Both the position numbers and the translations under genes were made by a program. The notes beneath the pieces were generated by a model. The model searched no databases and was not told the DNA's origin. It saw only the letters and a program-made list of their open reading frames with translations. Below, piece after piece: positions 7,229 to 16,446 of a stretch of 64,000 bases of DNA; the stretch's first letter is position 1; every line of letters starts with the position of its first letter. Source of the stretch: Pseudomonas fluorescens Q2-87 (GTDB taxonomy: Bacteria > Pseudomonadota > Gammaproteobacteria > Pseudomonadales > Pseudomonadaceae); contig NZ_CM001558.1 in the NCBI RefSeq assembly GCF_000281895.1, forward strand, positions 4,282,556-4,346,555, written 5' to 3'.

Positions 7229-9223
7229 TCAGGGCTCAAGACGCCGCTGCTGATAGATCCAGTCGACAATCTCTCCATCCGGGGCGTAACCACTGACAGT
7301 TTCCCGAAGCAGTTGGCGGACCCTGGCATAGTCATCCCGCTCAATCGCGACCAGCAATTCAGCCAGCTTGCTCTTGAGGACGTCCCAAGGCAGGTAGTCT
7401 TCGTTGGCACTCATGATCATTGGGTGCTGGGTCGCGACGACGTCGTGACCAATTAGCAACTCTTCGAAAAGCTTCTCGCCCGGGCGCAGGCCGGTGAACT
7501 GGATTGCAATGTCGCCGTGGGGGTTCTTTTCTGATCGAACGCTCAGGCCGGACAGATGAATCATTTTTTCCGCCAGCTCGACAATCTTCACGGGATCCCC
7601 CATGTCCAGCACAAACACATCTCCGCCCAACCCCATGGAGCCTGCCTGGATAACCAACTGTGCGGCCTCGGGAATGGTCATGAAATAGCGGGTGATCTTG
7701 GGGTGGGTAACCGTCAACGGCCCGCCGGATTTAATCTGTTTGTGGAACAAGGGTATAACCGAACCGGACGAGCCCAATACATTGCCGAACCGGACCATGG
7801 TGAAACGCGTTTTGTTAACCCGCGAGACGTTGCCCTTGTCGCCAAACAACACGGGGGCCAACTCACGGCTGAGGGCTTGCAATGTCAGCTCCGCAAGCCG
7901 TTTGGTGCTGCCCATTACATTGGTCGGGCGCACCGCTTTATCCGTGGAGATCAGGACGAAATTCGACACCCCCGCCTGTAACGAAGCCTGTGCTGTGTTC
8001 AATGTGCCGATTACGTTGTTCAGGATGCCTTCGGCGATGTTGTGCTCGACCATCGGGACGTGTTTATAAGCGGCGGCGTGATAAACCGTATCGACACTCC
8101 AGGTCTTCATCACGTCGAGCAGTTTGTCCTGGTCTCGTACCGATCCCAGAATAGGCAATAGCCGAACCGACAACGATTCCCGAATGACTCGAGGTTCAAG
8201 TTCGGACAGGATGCTATAGAGATTGAATTCGCTGTGCTCATACAGCAGCAAGGTAGTCGGCTTCAATGCCAGGATTTGGCGACAAAGCTCGGAACCAATC
8301 GAACCACCGGCCCCAGTGACCAAGACAGATTGTCCAGCGATACAATGTTCAAGCAGGTCAGCTTGTGCGGGTACCGAATCGCGCCCGAGAAGGTCCGCGA
8401 TGTCTACTTCCTGAATATCATCGACCTTGACCCGACCACTGGCCAGGTCCATGAAGCCCGGAACGCTGCGCACATGCAGCGGGAAACCTTCAAGCAGCGC
8501 CAATATCTCCCGACGACGCCCACGTGAGGAGGAAGGCACCGCCAGCAGGATTTCTTCTGCGCCGGTTGTATCAATCATCTTTTGAATATTTCTGGGTGCG
8601 TAGACCTGCAACCCGGCGATCACGCGGTCTGCGATATTACTGTCATCATCGATAAATGCGACCGGTCGCATCACCCGCCCCATGCGTAGCGCGGCCACTA
8701 ATTGATTACCAGCGGCTCCGGCCCCGTAGATAGCAACCTTGGGCAGACCATCGTCTCGATTGGCGAATGGAACATGTTGAGCTGCGGTGAACCAGTCCCC
8801 CAGGAAATACTGCCGCATCATCAGGCGTAAACCGCCAATCATGATCAGGCTCAACCACCAATAATTGAAAATAATGGAGCGTGGCACTACGGTTTTATGA
8901 TTGCTATACCAATACACCACAAGGGCCAGCAGCAAGGCCGAAAGGCTGACCGCCTTGCAAATCGTGATCAGCGCATCGTTACCGAAATAACGCATGACAG
9001 CGCGATACATGCCAAATCGGATGAAGATCGGGATGGCAACCAACGGGGCAGAGCCGAAAAGCCATAAATGCGTAGCAATCGGGCTGGCCAATGCCTCAAC
9101 ACCCAGACGAACGACGAACGCCAGCCAGAGGGCGATCCAGACGAGAATAATGTCCGTTGCCAGTTGTAGCGCCCGCTTGTGGCGTCGTGGCAACCCTAGC
9201 AGGGCGACTCTTAATTTATCCAT
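7229..9223 (-). CDS. wbpM: Nucleotide-sugar 4,6-dehydratase, WbpM family, downstream copy
   Basis: The protein is 664 residues from the start preferred here, the usual WbpM length. A methionine 22 codons further up (9289) is also open. I chose 9223 because WbpM begins with this D-x-LR-x-x-LLGLPRR segment and AAAGGA precedes it. Four N-terminal membrane segments come first. Then come a CoA-binding-like Rossmann unit (YGAGAAGNQL) and the catalytic short-chain dehydratase unit with TGAGGSIGSE and the STDKA ... MGSTK segment that bears the catalytic Met and Lys. WbpM removes water from UDP-GlcNAc to give the 4-keto-6-deoxy sugar used for D-FucNAc or D-QuiNAc. A close paralogue lies directly upstream (9799), so one of them may be redundant or differently regulated. 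Confidence 0.9.
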   Translation of the reverse strand: MDKLRVALLGLPRRHKRALQLATDIILVWIALWLAFVVRLGVEALASPIATHLWLFGSAPLVAIPIFIRFGMYRAVMRYFGNDALITICKAVSLSALLLALVVYWYSNHKTVVPRSIIFNYWWLSLIMIGGLRLMMRQYFLGDWFTAAQHVPFANRDDGLPKVAIYGAGAAGNQLVAALRMGRVMRPVAFIDDDSNIADRVIAGLQVYAPRNIQKMIDTTGAEEILLAVPSSSRGRRREILALLEGFPLHVRSVPGFMDLASGRVKVDDIQEVDIADLLGRDSVPAQADLLEHCIAGQSVLVTGAGGSIGSELCRQILALKPTTLLLYEHSEFNLYSILSELEPRVIRESLSVRLLPILGSVRDQDKLLDVMKTWSVDTVYHAAAYKHVPMVEHNIAEGILNNVIGTLNTAQASLQAGVSNFVLISTDKAVRPTNVMGSTKRLAELTLQALSRELAPVLFGDKGNVSRVNKTRFTMVRFGNVLGSSGSVIPLFHKQIKSGGPLTVTHPKITRYFMTIPEAAQLVIQAGSMGLGGDVFVLDMGDPVKIVELAEKMIHLSGLSVRSEKNPHGDIAIQFTGLRPGEKLFEELLIGHDVVATQHPMIMSANEDYLPWDVLKSKLAELLVAIERDDYARVRQLLRETVSGYAPDGEIVDWIYQQRRLEP

Positions 9224-9798
9224 AAATCCTTTACGCATCTTGACCTGCCTCTGGTGCAACTCCGTTTTTATTGAACCGGGCGACGTCACGCATGACTGAT
9301 AAAACGCTCATCAAAAAGAGTGCCTGTGTCAGCTTCGAGGGTTAGACCTTCTCTGGCCATCCCAGCGTGAACTGAATGACATGGCACCGGCGGCACGTTA
9401 ATACCTGCCGCGCCGCGCCAGGCTCCTGAAATTTCACGCATCAGCAGCAATGCCTGAGAACGCAGTGGTATTGCGCAATCAGTTGAATCCGCGTAATGCT
9501 TGATTAATCAAACTGCCTGGACGAATGCTCAGCGCTGTCTCCTCTTCTCTGCCTTTTTGATTGGATTGTAGCAATAAGCTATTGCGCATCAGCAGGGCCC
9601 GTCATGAAATGGAGCATGCCCGCAATGACGTTCCCAGGCCAACAGGAAATTAATGAAAGTTTTTTACCCCTGGCAACACGATATCCACAGCCCATCCGAA
9701 AGCTGGATCTCGGCCCAGACGCCCAGTTTTGCGGACTGCCGTTGTCCCCTAAACTTAAACGGCAAGCCTATCCTCCTGGCAACCACCAACGTGCTCCA
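9224..9798. promoter_or_regulatory. Intergenic region between wbpM paralogues, several palindromes
   Basis: No gene is visible. Three short palindromes stand out: 9470-9479 (10 bp, perfect), 9500-9511 (TTGATTAATCAA, 12 bp, perfect) and 9571-9585 (6-bp arms, 3-base loop). They lie upstream of the second wbpM copy, where a promoter of its own would be expected. I saw no T-rich terminator hairpin after the upstream copy. Confidence 0.4.
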
Positions 9799-11808
9799 TT
9801 AACGATCCCTGTGTTGCGGAATCAAGCGTTGTTGCTGGAATATCCAATCGACGATTTCACCTTCGGGCGCGTAACCGCTTACGGTTTCGCGTAGCAGCAT
9901 TCGGACCCGTGAGTAATCATCCATGGTAACGGCGGCCATCAGATCATCCAGTTTGGCCTTGAGTTGTTCCCATGGCAGATGGTCTTCGTTGGCGCTCATG
10001 ATCATCGGGTGCTGTGTCGCGACCACGTTGTCACCTATCAGCAATTCTTCATAAAGCTTTTCACCAGGCCGCAAACCGGTGAATTCAATCGCAATATCAC
10101 CGTGCACGTTCTTCTCGGAGCATACATTCAAGCCAGACAAGTGAACCATTCTTTCGGCAAGCTCGGCGATTTTTACAGGCTCCCCCATGTCTAGCACAAA
10201 CACATCTCCGCCTCGCCCCATCGATCCCGCCTGGATCACCAACTGGGCCGCCTCTGGAATTGTCATGAAATAACGGGTGATATTGGGATGCGTAACGGTG
10301 ATGGGACCGCCGGATTTAATCTGCTGGCGGAAACGCGGAATAACCGAGCCGGAGGACCCCAGCACATTGCCGAAGCGCACCATGACGAAACGAGTCTTAT
10401 TGACCCGGGCAACATTACCGCTGTCAGCGAAGAGCACCGGCGCAAGTTCTTGACTCAGCGCCTGCAAGACCATTTCTGCCAGGCGCTTGGTGCTGCCCAT
10501 GATATTAGTAGGGCGCACGGCCTTGTCCGTGGAAATGAGCACGAAGTTCTCGACCTGGGCCTTCAACGCCGCTTGCGCGGTATTCAACGTACCGATGACG
10601 TTGTTAAGCATACCTTCAGCAATATTGTGCTCCACCAACGGCACATGCTTATAGGCTGCGGCGTGATACACCGTCTCGACGTTCCAGGAAGTCATGACGT
10701 CAAACATTTTAGCCGCATTACGCACTGAGCCCAGAATTGGCAACAAATTCACCGGGATCGATTGTCGGGCGATGACCTCCTCCAGTTCGCTCAAAATACT
10801 GTAGAGGTTGAACTCACTGTGATCGAACAACAGTAAAGTCGCCGGTTGCAGGGCGAGAATCTGTCGACAGAGTTCAGAACCGATCGACCCGCCCGCTCCC
10901 GTGACCAGAACGACCTTTGCGCTGATACAACGGGACAGAAGCTCGGGTTGCGCAGGCACCGCATCGCGCCCCAACAAGTCGGCAATATCGACCTCTTGGA
11001 TGTCGTCAACTTTCACACGGCCACTGGCCAGATCCATAAAACCCGGCACGCTGCGTACGTGCAGTGGATATCCTTCCAAATACTCGAGGATTTCACGGCG
11101 TCGCGCACGACTCGCCGACGGAACGGCCAAGAGCACTTCCTGAGCGCCGGTGAGCTCAATCATCTTCTGGATATGCTTGGGTTTGAACACCTGCAAACCA
11201 GAGATCATGCGATTCGCGATACTGGTGTCGTCATCGATGAAAGCTACCGGCTGCATATCTCGACCAATACGCAAAGCCGCCACAAGCTGATTACCGGCAG
11301 CCCCGGCTCCGTAGATCGCCACTTTGGTAAGACCGGCCCCCCGGTTGACGAAGGGCACTTGGCCGGAGGGAATGAACCAATCGCCCATGAAATACTGACG
11401 CATAAGCAATCTCAAGCCGCCAATCATCACCAGGCTGAGCCACCAATAATTGAAGATAACCGAACGCGGCACAGGCGCCATATAAGAGGCGCCCCAGTAC
11501 ACCACGAGCGCCAAAACCAACGCGCTCAGGCTGACGGCCTTGACGATCGCGATCAAGGCATCGTTACCCAAGTAACGCATGACGGCACGGTACATACCAA
11601 AACGCACGAACAATGGGATAGCAATTAAAGAAGCACTGACAAGGAGCCACGGATGACTGCTAAACGGATTGATCATCTCGTCGAAGCCAAGGCGCACTGC
11701 GAACGCCAACCACAGGGCGGTCCAGACCAGCAGCACATCGGTCATGACCTGAAGCAGGCGTTTCTGCCGACGTGGCAGGCCCAGCAATGCAATGCGAAGT
11801 CTATCCAT
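9799..11808 (-). CDS. wbpM: Nucleotide-sugar 4,6-dehydratase, WbpM family, upstream copy
   Basis: The protein is 669 residues from the ATG at 11808. An in-frame methionine at 11841 would add 11 residues, but the family begins with M-D-x-LR-x-x-LLGLPRR. It has the same layout as the copy at 7229: four membrane segments, a YGAGAAGNQL Rossmann unit and a catalytic dehydratase unit with TGAGGSIGSE and the MGSTK motif. Long blocks are identical between the two copies, for example the VPGFMDLASGRVKVDDIQ segment. This copy follows wbpL by 99 bases, which is the usual wbpL-wbpM order, so I take it as the cluster's own dehydratase. The C-terminus differs slightly (ends in PQHRDR). Confidence 0.9.
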   Translation of the reverse strand: MDRLRIALLGLPRRQKRLLQVMTDVLLVWTALWLAFAVRLGFDEMINPFSSHPWLLVSASLIAIPLFVRFGMYRAVMRYLGNDALIAIVKAVSLSALVLALVVYWGASYMAPVPRSVIFNYWWLSLVMIGGLRLLMRQYFMGDWFIPSGQVPFVNRGAGLTKVAIYGAGAAGNQLVAALRIGRDMQPVAFIDDDTSIANRMISGLQVFKPKHIQKMIELTGAQEVLLAVPSASRARRREILEYLEGYPLHVRSVPGFMDLASGRVKVDDIQEVDIADLLGRDAVPAQPELLSRCISAKVVLVTGAGGSIGSELCRQILALQPATLLLFDHSEFNLYSILSELEEVIARQSIPVNLLPILGSVRNAAKMFDVMTSWNVETVYHAAAYKHVPLVEHNIAEGMLNNVIGTLNTAQAALKAQVENFVLISTDKAVRPTNIMGSTKRLAEMVLQALSQELAPVLFADSGNVARVNKTRFVMVRFGNVLGSSGSVIPRFRQQIKSGGPITVTHPNITRYFMTIPEAAQLVIQAGSMGRGGDVFVLDMGEPVKIAELAERMVHLSGLNVCSEKNVHGDIAIEFTGLRPGEKLYEELLIGDNVVATQHPMIMSANEDHLPWEQLKAKLDDLMAAVTMDDYSRVRMLLRETVSGYAPEGEIVDWIFQQQRLIPQHRDR

Positions 11809-11907
11809 GAATATTTCCAGCACCTTGTTGTTCGTACCCATTCTTGTTATGTCCAGCTGCTCGATGACAGCCGTCCATGACCCGTTTCACATCTTTACCT
11901 GGGACAT

Positions 11908-12924
11908 TCAGGCGTCCTCCAACTGGCCGGCCTTGAACTTGAAAGCCAATAACACCAGCGGCACGTAGGCCAGCAAAACACCCATCAGCCCATCCAGCTT
12001 CAGGACCACGACGCACCACGCGAGGGGAAACAACCACAGCACGTTGATCGCCGCCACTGCCAACGTGACAGGGCGATGGCGCCCATAATGACGCGAGGCA
12101 AACTGATAGGCATGGCTACGATGGGCCTCGTAGACTTTATCACCCCGCAAAAACCGCCGGATCAGGGTGACGGTCGCATCGACAATGAACACTCCCAGCA
12201 GAATCAGCCACGCCCAGAAGAAGGCCGGGGAAACCCAGGCGGCTTGCAGAGACATGATCCCAAGTGCGATGCCCAGGAAGCCACTGCCCGCGTCTCCCAT
12301 GAAGATTTTCGCGGGCGGAAAATTCCAGAAAAAAAAGCCCAGCACGGCAGCGGCCAAGACCAGCGGAGGCCAGATCAGGCCGGTGAAACCCGACAGTACG
12401 TAGAGAGCACTCGCCCCCAGGCAGGCCAGCACAGCCTCTATACTGGCGATACCGTCAATACCGTCCATGAAGTTATACAGGTTGAGAATCCAGACAAGAT
12501 AAAAAGCAGCCAGAGCATGACCTATCCAGGATAGATCAACGCTGACACCAAACAGGTCCAGGGGCGCTAAGCCTTGAAGCCATATCAACGCCCAGACAGC
12601 TGCACTGAAATGCCCAAGCAATCGCCACCGTGCGGCAATATGTCCATGGTCATCCATGAAACCCACGATGGCGACCAATGCACCTGCCCCACCCAACGCA
12701 ACCATGTAGTGAAGCTGTACCAAACCCAGCTGGCCGAGCAAAGGCAAGGTCATCAGGAACGCCACGACGATGGCGACGCCCCCGCCCCGGGGCGTCGGGA
12801 TACTGTGAGAGCTGCGTGCATTCGGAATATCGATGATGCTACGCGCCAAGGCATACCGGCGCAGCCCGGCAGTCATGAGTAGCGACGCCATCGTGACAGA
12901 GGCAAATATCCAGAAATACGTCAT
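11908..12924 (-). CDS. wbpL: Initiating sugar-phosphate transferase WbpL (WecA family)
   Basis: This 338-residue protein has about ten membrane segments. It carries the family's marks: SIPTPRGGG near 41-49, the Asp pair in GFMDD (about 88-92), NLYNFMDGIDG (about 148-158), and GDAGSGFLG (about 209-217). WbpL moves a sugar 1-phosphate (D-FucNAc or D-QuiNAc type) from UDP to undecaprenyl phosphate and so starts each O-antigen unit. Its start overlaps the end of the wbpV-like gene by 4 bases (ATGA), so the two are translationally coupled. This fits, because WbpV and WbpM make the sugar that WbpL uses. Confidence 0.92.
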   Translation of the reverse strand: MTYFWIFASVTMASLLMTAGLRRYALARSIIDIPNARSSHSIPTPRGGGVAIVVAFLMTLPLLGQLGLVQLHYMVALGGAGALVAIVGFMDDHGHIAARWRLLGHFSAAVWALIWLQGLAPLDLFGVSVDLSWIGHALAAFYLVWILNLYNFMDGIDGIASIEAVLACLGASALYVLSGFTGLIWPPLVLAAAVLGFFFWNFPPAKIFMGDAGSGFLGIALGIMSLQAAWVSPAFFWAWLILLGVFIVDATVTLIRRFLRGDKVYEAHRSHAYQFASRHYGRHRPVTLAVAAINVLWLFPLAWCVVVLKLDGLMGVLLAYVPLVLLAFKFKAGQLEDA

Positions 12925-13886
12925 TTATCTTGATTCGTCCTGAAATGCCGTGCGGTCTTGGCCAGTGCATCATCGACACTCACGGGAGGGTTCCAATTCA
13001 AAAGTGTACGGGTCTTCTCGATACTGACCTGCAGCGAACCACAAAGGCGCTGGGACAATGCTTTCCTGCCCAGCATGCTGGCGCCGCGCTCGAGTATCCA
13101 ACTAGGGACCGGAATCAACCGCGCTGGTTTACCCAGCGCGTGGGCCATCCGGCTTAGCAACATCGTGGTCGACAGATCTTCTCCATCGTTGACCAGGAAG
13201 GTCTGGTTCGCCGCCGCTGGATGGTCGATACACGTTACGATGAGATCGACCAGATTATCGATGCTCACTAGGCTTCGCCGGTTATCGATGGCGCCGAATG
13301 GCAAAGGCACGCCTTTGTCCAACCAACGCATCATATTCAAGAAATTAGCCTTCACGCCGGGCCCATAAACCAGGACAGGCCGGATGACGACCACTTCCAT
13401 CCCTGTCGCCAGCGCAACTTCCCGCAGCCCCTGCTCAGCCTCCTGCTTGGACACGCCATACGGGTCCGTTGGAGCAGGCATATCGTCCGCAGTATAAGGT
13501 TGGCCGGTCGAGGTACCTTCCCCGTTCACTTTGATGGAGCTGATAAAGATAAATCGACGGACGCCGGCTTCAGCTGCTTGCCTTGCAAAATTCAGCGTTC
13601 CTTCAACGTTCACCTGCCGAAAAGCAGCCAGCGGATCAGCTTCTGTATCATTCATTACGTGCACGCGAGCGGCGCAATGAATGATCGCATCCACATTCGC
13701 CAAGTGCGTGTGCCATTGGGTTTGTGCAGAGAACGAGTCAATTCGCACAGTATTGATAGGCGCCGATAAATTCCGATCACCGCGAACCACCGCGAATACC
13801 GATTTTCCTGAGTCTGCCTGCAACCGCACGGATACCGCTCCACCTACAAATCCGCTCGCGCCGGTCACGAGAATACTTTTCTGCAT
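12921..13886 (-). CDS. wbpV: NAD-dependent sugar 4-reductase/epimerase, WbpV-like
   Basis: This 321-residue extended short-chain dehydrogenase has TGASGFVGG at residues 8-16 for NAD(P) and the catalytic YGVSK further on. In the WbpL-WbpM-type clusters of Pseudomonas the enzyme at this place (WbpV, WbpK, WbjF group) reduces the 4-keto sugar made by WbpM to UDP-D-QuiNAc or UDP-D-FucNAc. Which epimer results cannot be read from sequence. It touches the wbuB reading frame by one base at 13886 and overlaps wbpL by 4, so the genes form one tight operon. Confidence 0.85.
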   Translation of the reverse strand: MQKSILVTGASGFVGGAVSVRLQADSGKSVFAVVRGDRNLSAPINTVRIDSFSAQTQWHTHLANVDAIIHCAARVHVMNDTEADPLAAFRQVNVEGTLNFARQAAEAGVRRFIFISSIKVNGEGTSTGQPYTADDMPAPTDPYGVSKQEAEQGLREVALATGMEVVVIRPVLVYGPGVKANFLNMMRWLDKGVPLPFGAIDNRRSLVSIDNLVDLIVTCIDHPAAANQTFLVNDGEDLSTTMLLSRMAHALGKPARLIPVPSWILERGASMLGRKALSQRLCGSLQVSIEKTRTLLNWNPPVSVDDALAKTARHFRTNQDK

Positions 13887-15138
13887 CAGTGATTGACCTT
13901 TCGTAGCGTGGCTTTTCTGAAGATATCTTCCAAACGCGTCAGCAGCCGTTGCTTGGAGTAGTGCTGAAGATAATACTCACGGCCGCTCTCTCCCATGACC
14001 TTACGTAAGGGAGGAGTGATAGCCGCCAATGCCTGAGTGATACGTGCCAAGCCATCCGCGTCGCCGGATGCACATGTAAACCCTGCACCGGACTCATCAA
14101 TTACACGTGCTGCTTCCCCATTGATCATTCCCAGCAGAGGCTTCCCGGAGGCTAGGTAAGCCTGGACTTTGCCGGGAATGGTTTTTTCAAACACATCATT
14201 GGTCTTCAGTGACACCAACAGTGCATCGGCGTTGGCAAACAAGGCAGGCATGGCATCCAATGGATGCCTGCCCAAGAGCAGAACGTTGTCCAAGCCTCGC
14301 TTACTCACCTGTTGGCTCAGCCATTGACTCATCCGGCCATCACCGACGATGGCCCAACGCACAGCGACTTTCCCACGCAGTTGCTCAGCAGCGTCCAGCA
14401 CCGCAGGGAAATCCTGGGCCTCCCCCAGATTCCCAGCAAATACCACCGTAAAAACCGACTCGTCACGTGCAAGTATCGAGGTCAAGTGATTCGGAGCTGC
14501 AGAGAAGTCGTCTTCAGCCCAACTGGGAAAGTAAATCAAGCGTCGCGGGTCCATGGGACGTGTACAGTAGCCTCGGACGTTATCAAAAAAACCATTGGAC
14601 TGTAGCAAAAGGTAGTCAGCACGGTTATAGATCCAAGACACCATTCGACCAACCATGGACAACAACGCCGGTTGTTTCAAAACGCCGACGGCCTTTAAAG
14701 TGTCCGGCCACAAATCCAATACCCAGATAAACACGGGGGCTTTCTTTAAACGGCCGATCACCAACGCAGGGATCGCCGCCATGATCGGGGAAACTGCGTA
14801 GACGAATACGGCATCGAAACTGCGTCCTCGCAACGCATACGCACCTAGGGTCGAAGCACTGGAAAAAAACTCAGGTAGTTGAAAATCAACTGTATGCTGC
14901 GTTTGCCGCGCGGGAGCATAGGCACCCGCACAACGCGGGCACCCTGATATTCGGTGAACTGTGCAGGTGCCGCCTTGTAGGCTTCAAACACCACCCCTTC
15001 CGGATAATTGGGCACTCCGGTAAGCACTGTTACCGCGTGCCCTTTTTCGGTGAAGTCACGTACCAAGTCGTTGATGCGCATGTTCTCTGGCCAGAAATAC
15101 TGCGTCACCACCAAAATATTCAGCTTGCTCTCTGGCAT
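13886..15138 (-). pseudogene. wbuB: L-FucNAc transferase WbuB-like (GT4), single-base frameshift
   Basis: Two adjacent frames together encode one GT4 glycosyltransferase of about 417 residues. The N-terminal part (from 15138, NILVVTQYFWPEN) breaks at a run of seven T on the coding strand (14863-14869). One more T would read straight on into FFSSASTLGAYALRGRSFDA, the start of the C-terminal part. No other damage is seen in either half. WbuB of E. coli O26 transfers L-FucNAc, and the wbjBCD genes beside it make UDP-L-FucNAc, so the role fits. The break may be a sequencing error, a true mutation or a slippage switch. A methionine at 15168 would overlap wbjD by 16 bases. I prefer 15138. Confidence 0.8.
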
Positions 15139-15152
15139 TTTCACAACTCGAC

Positions 15153-16283
15153 TCAATACCGCTTCCAAACAACACGGTTTACGTAGTCAGTATAACTGTG
15201 CAGGATCCTAGCAACTTTTTCAGAAACGTTAGGCATGCTGTAGTCCGCCACCAAGCGAAGGCTGCGCTCACTACCTGATTTTTGTGTCTGAAGGATACTC
15301 AGCCCTTGCAGCACTCGCTCGACTTCCAGCCCGACCATCATTACAGCCGCTTCTTCCATACCCTCTGGTCGCTCATGAGCTTCACGCAAGTTCAAGGCGG
15401 GAAAATTGAGAATCGAAGACTCTTCATTGATGGTGCCGCTGTCAGAGAGAGCCGCACGTGACTCCAGTTGCAGCTTGTTGTAATCCATGAATCCCAAGGG
15501 CTTGAGCAATCGGACATTTTCATGAAACACGATGCCCATCGCATCAACACGCTTTTGGGTGCGCGGATGGGTAGAGACGATAACAGGCTGGCCGAACGTA
15601 CTGGCCACGGTATTGAGCACCTCGACCAATTTGAGAAAGTTCTTATCCGAGTCGACGTTTTCTTCACGGTGAGCACTGACAACAAAGAACTTACCCGCCT
15701 CCAACCCAAGTCGCTCCAAGACGTTTGAAGCCTCGATGCTATCGCGATAATGGTTGAGCACTTCAAACATGGGACTGCCCGTCTTGATCACACGATCTGC
15801 AGGCAAACCTTCGCTTAGCAAATAATCCCGGGCGATAGTGCTATAGGTCAGGTTGATGTCCGCTGTGTGGTCAACGATACGTCGGTTGATCTCCTCAGGG
15901 ACGCGCATATCAAAGCAACGGTTTCCGGCTTCCATATGGAATGTCGGAATCTTGCGCCGTTTGGCGGGGATAACGGCCATGCAACTGTTTGTATCGCCCA
16001 GTACCAGCACGGCTTCAGGCTCGATGGTAGCCAGCACCCGGTCCACCGCGATGATTACATTGCCGATGGTTTCCGCGCCGGTGGTCCCGGCAGCATTCAA
16101 GAAGTGATCAGGCTTTCGGATGCCTAAGTCTTGAAAGAAAATCTCGTTCAGCTCGTAGTCGTAATTCTGCCCAGTATGGACAAGGATATGCTCACAATAC
16201 TGGTCAAGCGCGGCCATGACCCGTGATAAACGGATGATTTCCGGGCGAGTTCCGACGACAGTCACGACTTTCAGTTTTTTCAT
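15153..16283 (-). CDS. wbjD: UDP-N-acetyl sugar 2-epimerase WbjD (FnlC/CapG)
   Basis: This 376-residue protein is of the non-hydrolysing UDP-GlcNAc 2-epimerase fold. Visible family marks are VGTRPEIIRLS (about 10-20), HTGQNYDYE, the GDTNSC segment, FHMEAGNRCFD, SAHREEN and SDSGTINEES. With wbjB and wbjC directly upstream, the natural reading is the last step of UDP-L-FucNAc synthesis, C2 epimerisation of UDP-L-PneNAc. WbpI-type epimerases share these motifs, so the assignment rests on the neighbours. It is separated from wbjC by 163 bases of AT-rich DNA. Confidence 0.9.
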   Translation of the reverse strand: MKKLKVVTVVGTRPEIIRLSRVMAALDQYCEHILVHTGQNYDYELNEIFFQDLGIRKPDHFLNAAGTTGAETIGNVIIAVDRVLATIEPEAVLVLGDTNSCMAVIPAKRRKIPTFHMEAGNRCFDMRVPEEINRRIVDHTADINLTYSTIARDYLLSEGLPADRVIKTGSPMFEVLNHYRDSIEASNVLERLGLEAGKFFVVSAHREENVDSDKNFLKLVEVLNTVASTFGQPVIVSTHPRTQKRVDAMGIVFHENVRLLKPLGFMDYNKLQLESRAALSDSGTINEESSILNFPALNLREAHERPEGMEEAAVMMVGLEVERVLQGLSILQTQKSGSERSLRLVADYSMPNVSEKVARILHSYTDYVNRVVWKRY

Positions 16284-16446
16284 TTTCTCAGGCCATTTTT
16301 GAATAAATTAAATGTGCTTAACATATCAGCCACCACGCCACCGCGCATTAAGTCAACGACAGCCACTCAAGCTCTTTACAGGAGATGAAATATTCGGAGA
16401 TTTCATTTCGCACGCCTACTGACACGCAATCTCTGAACATCTGATG

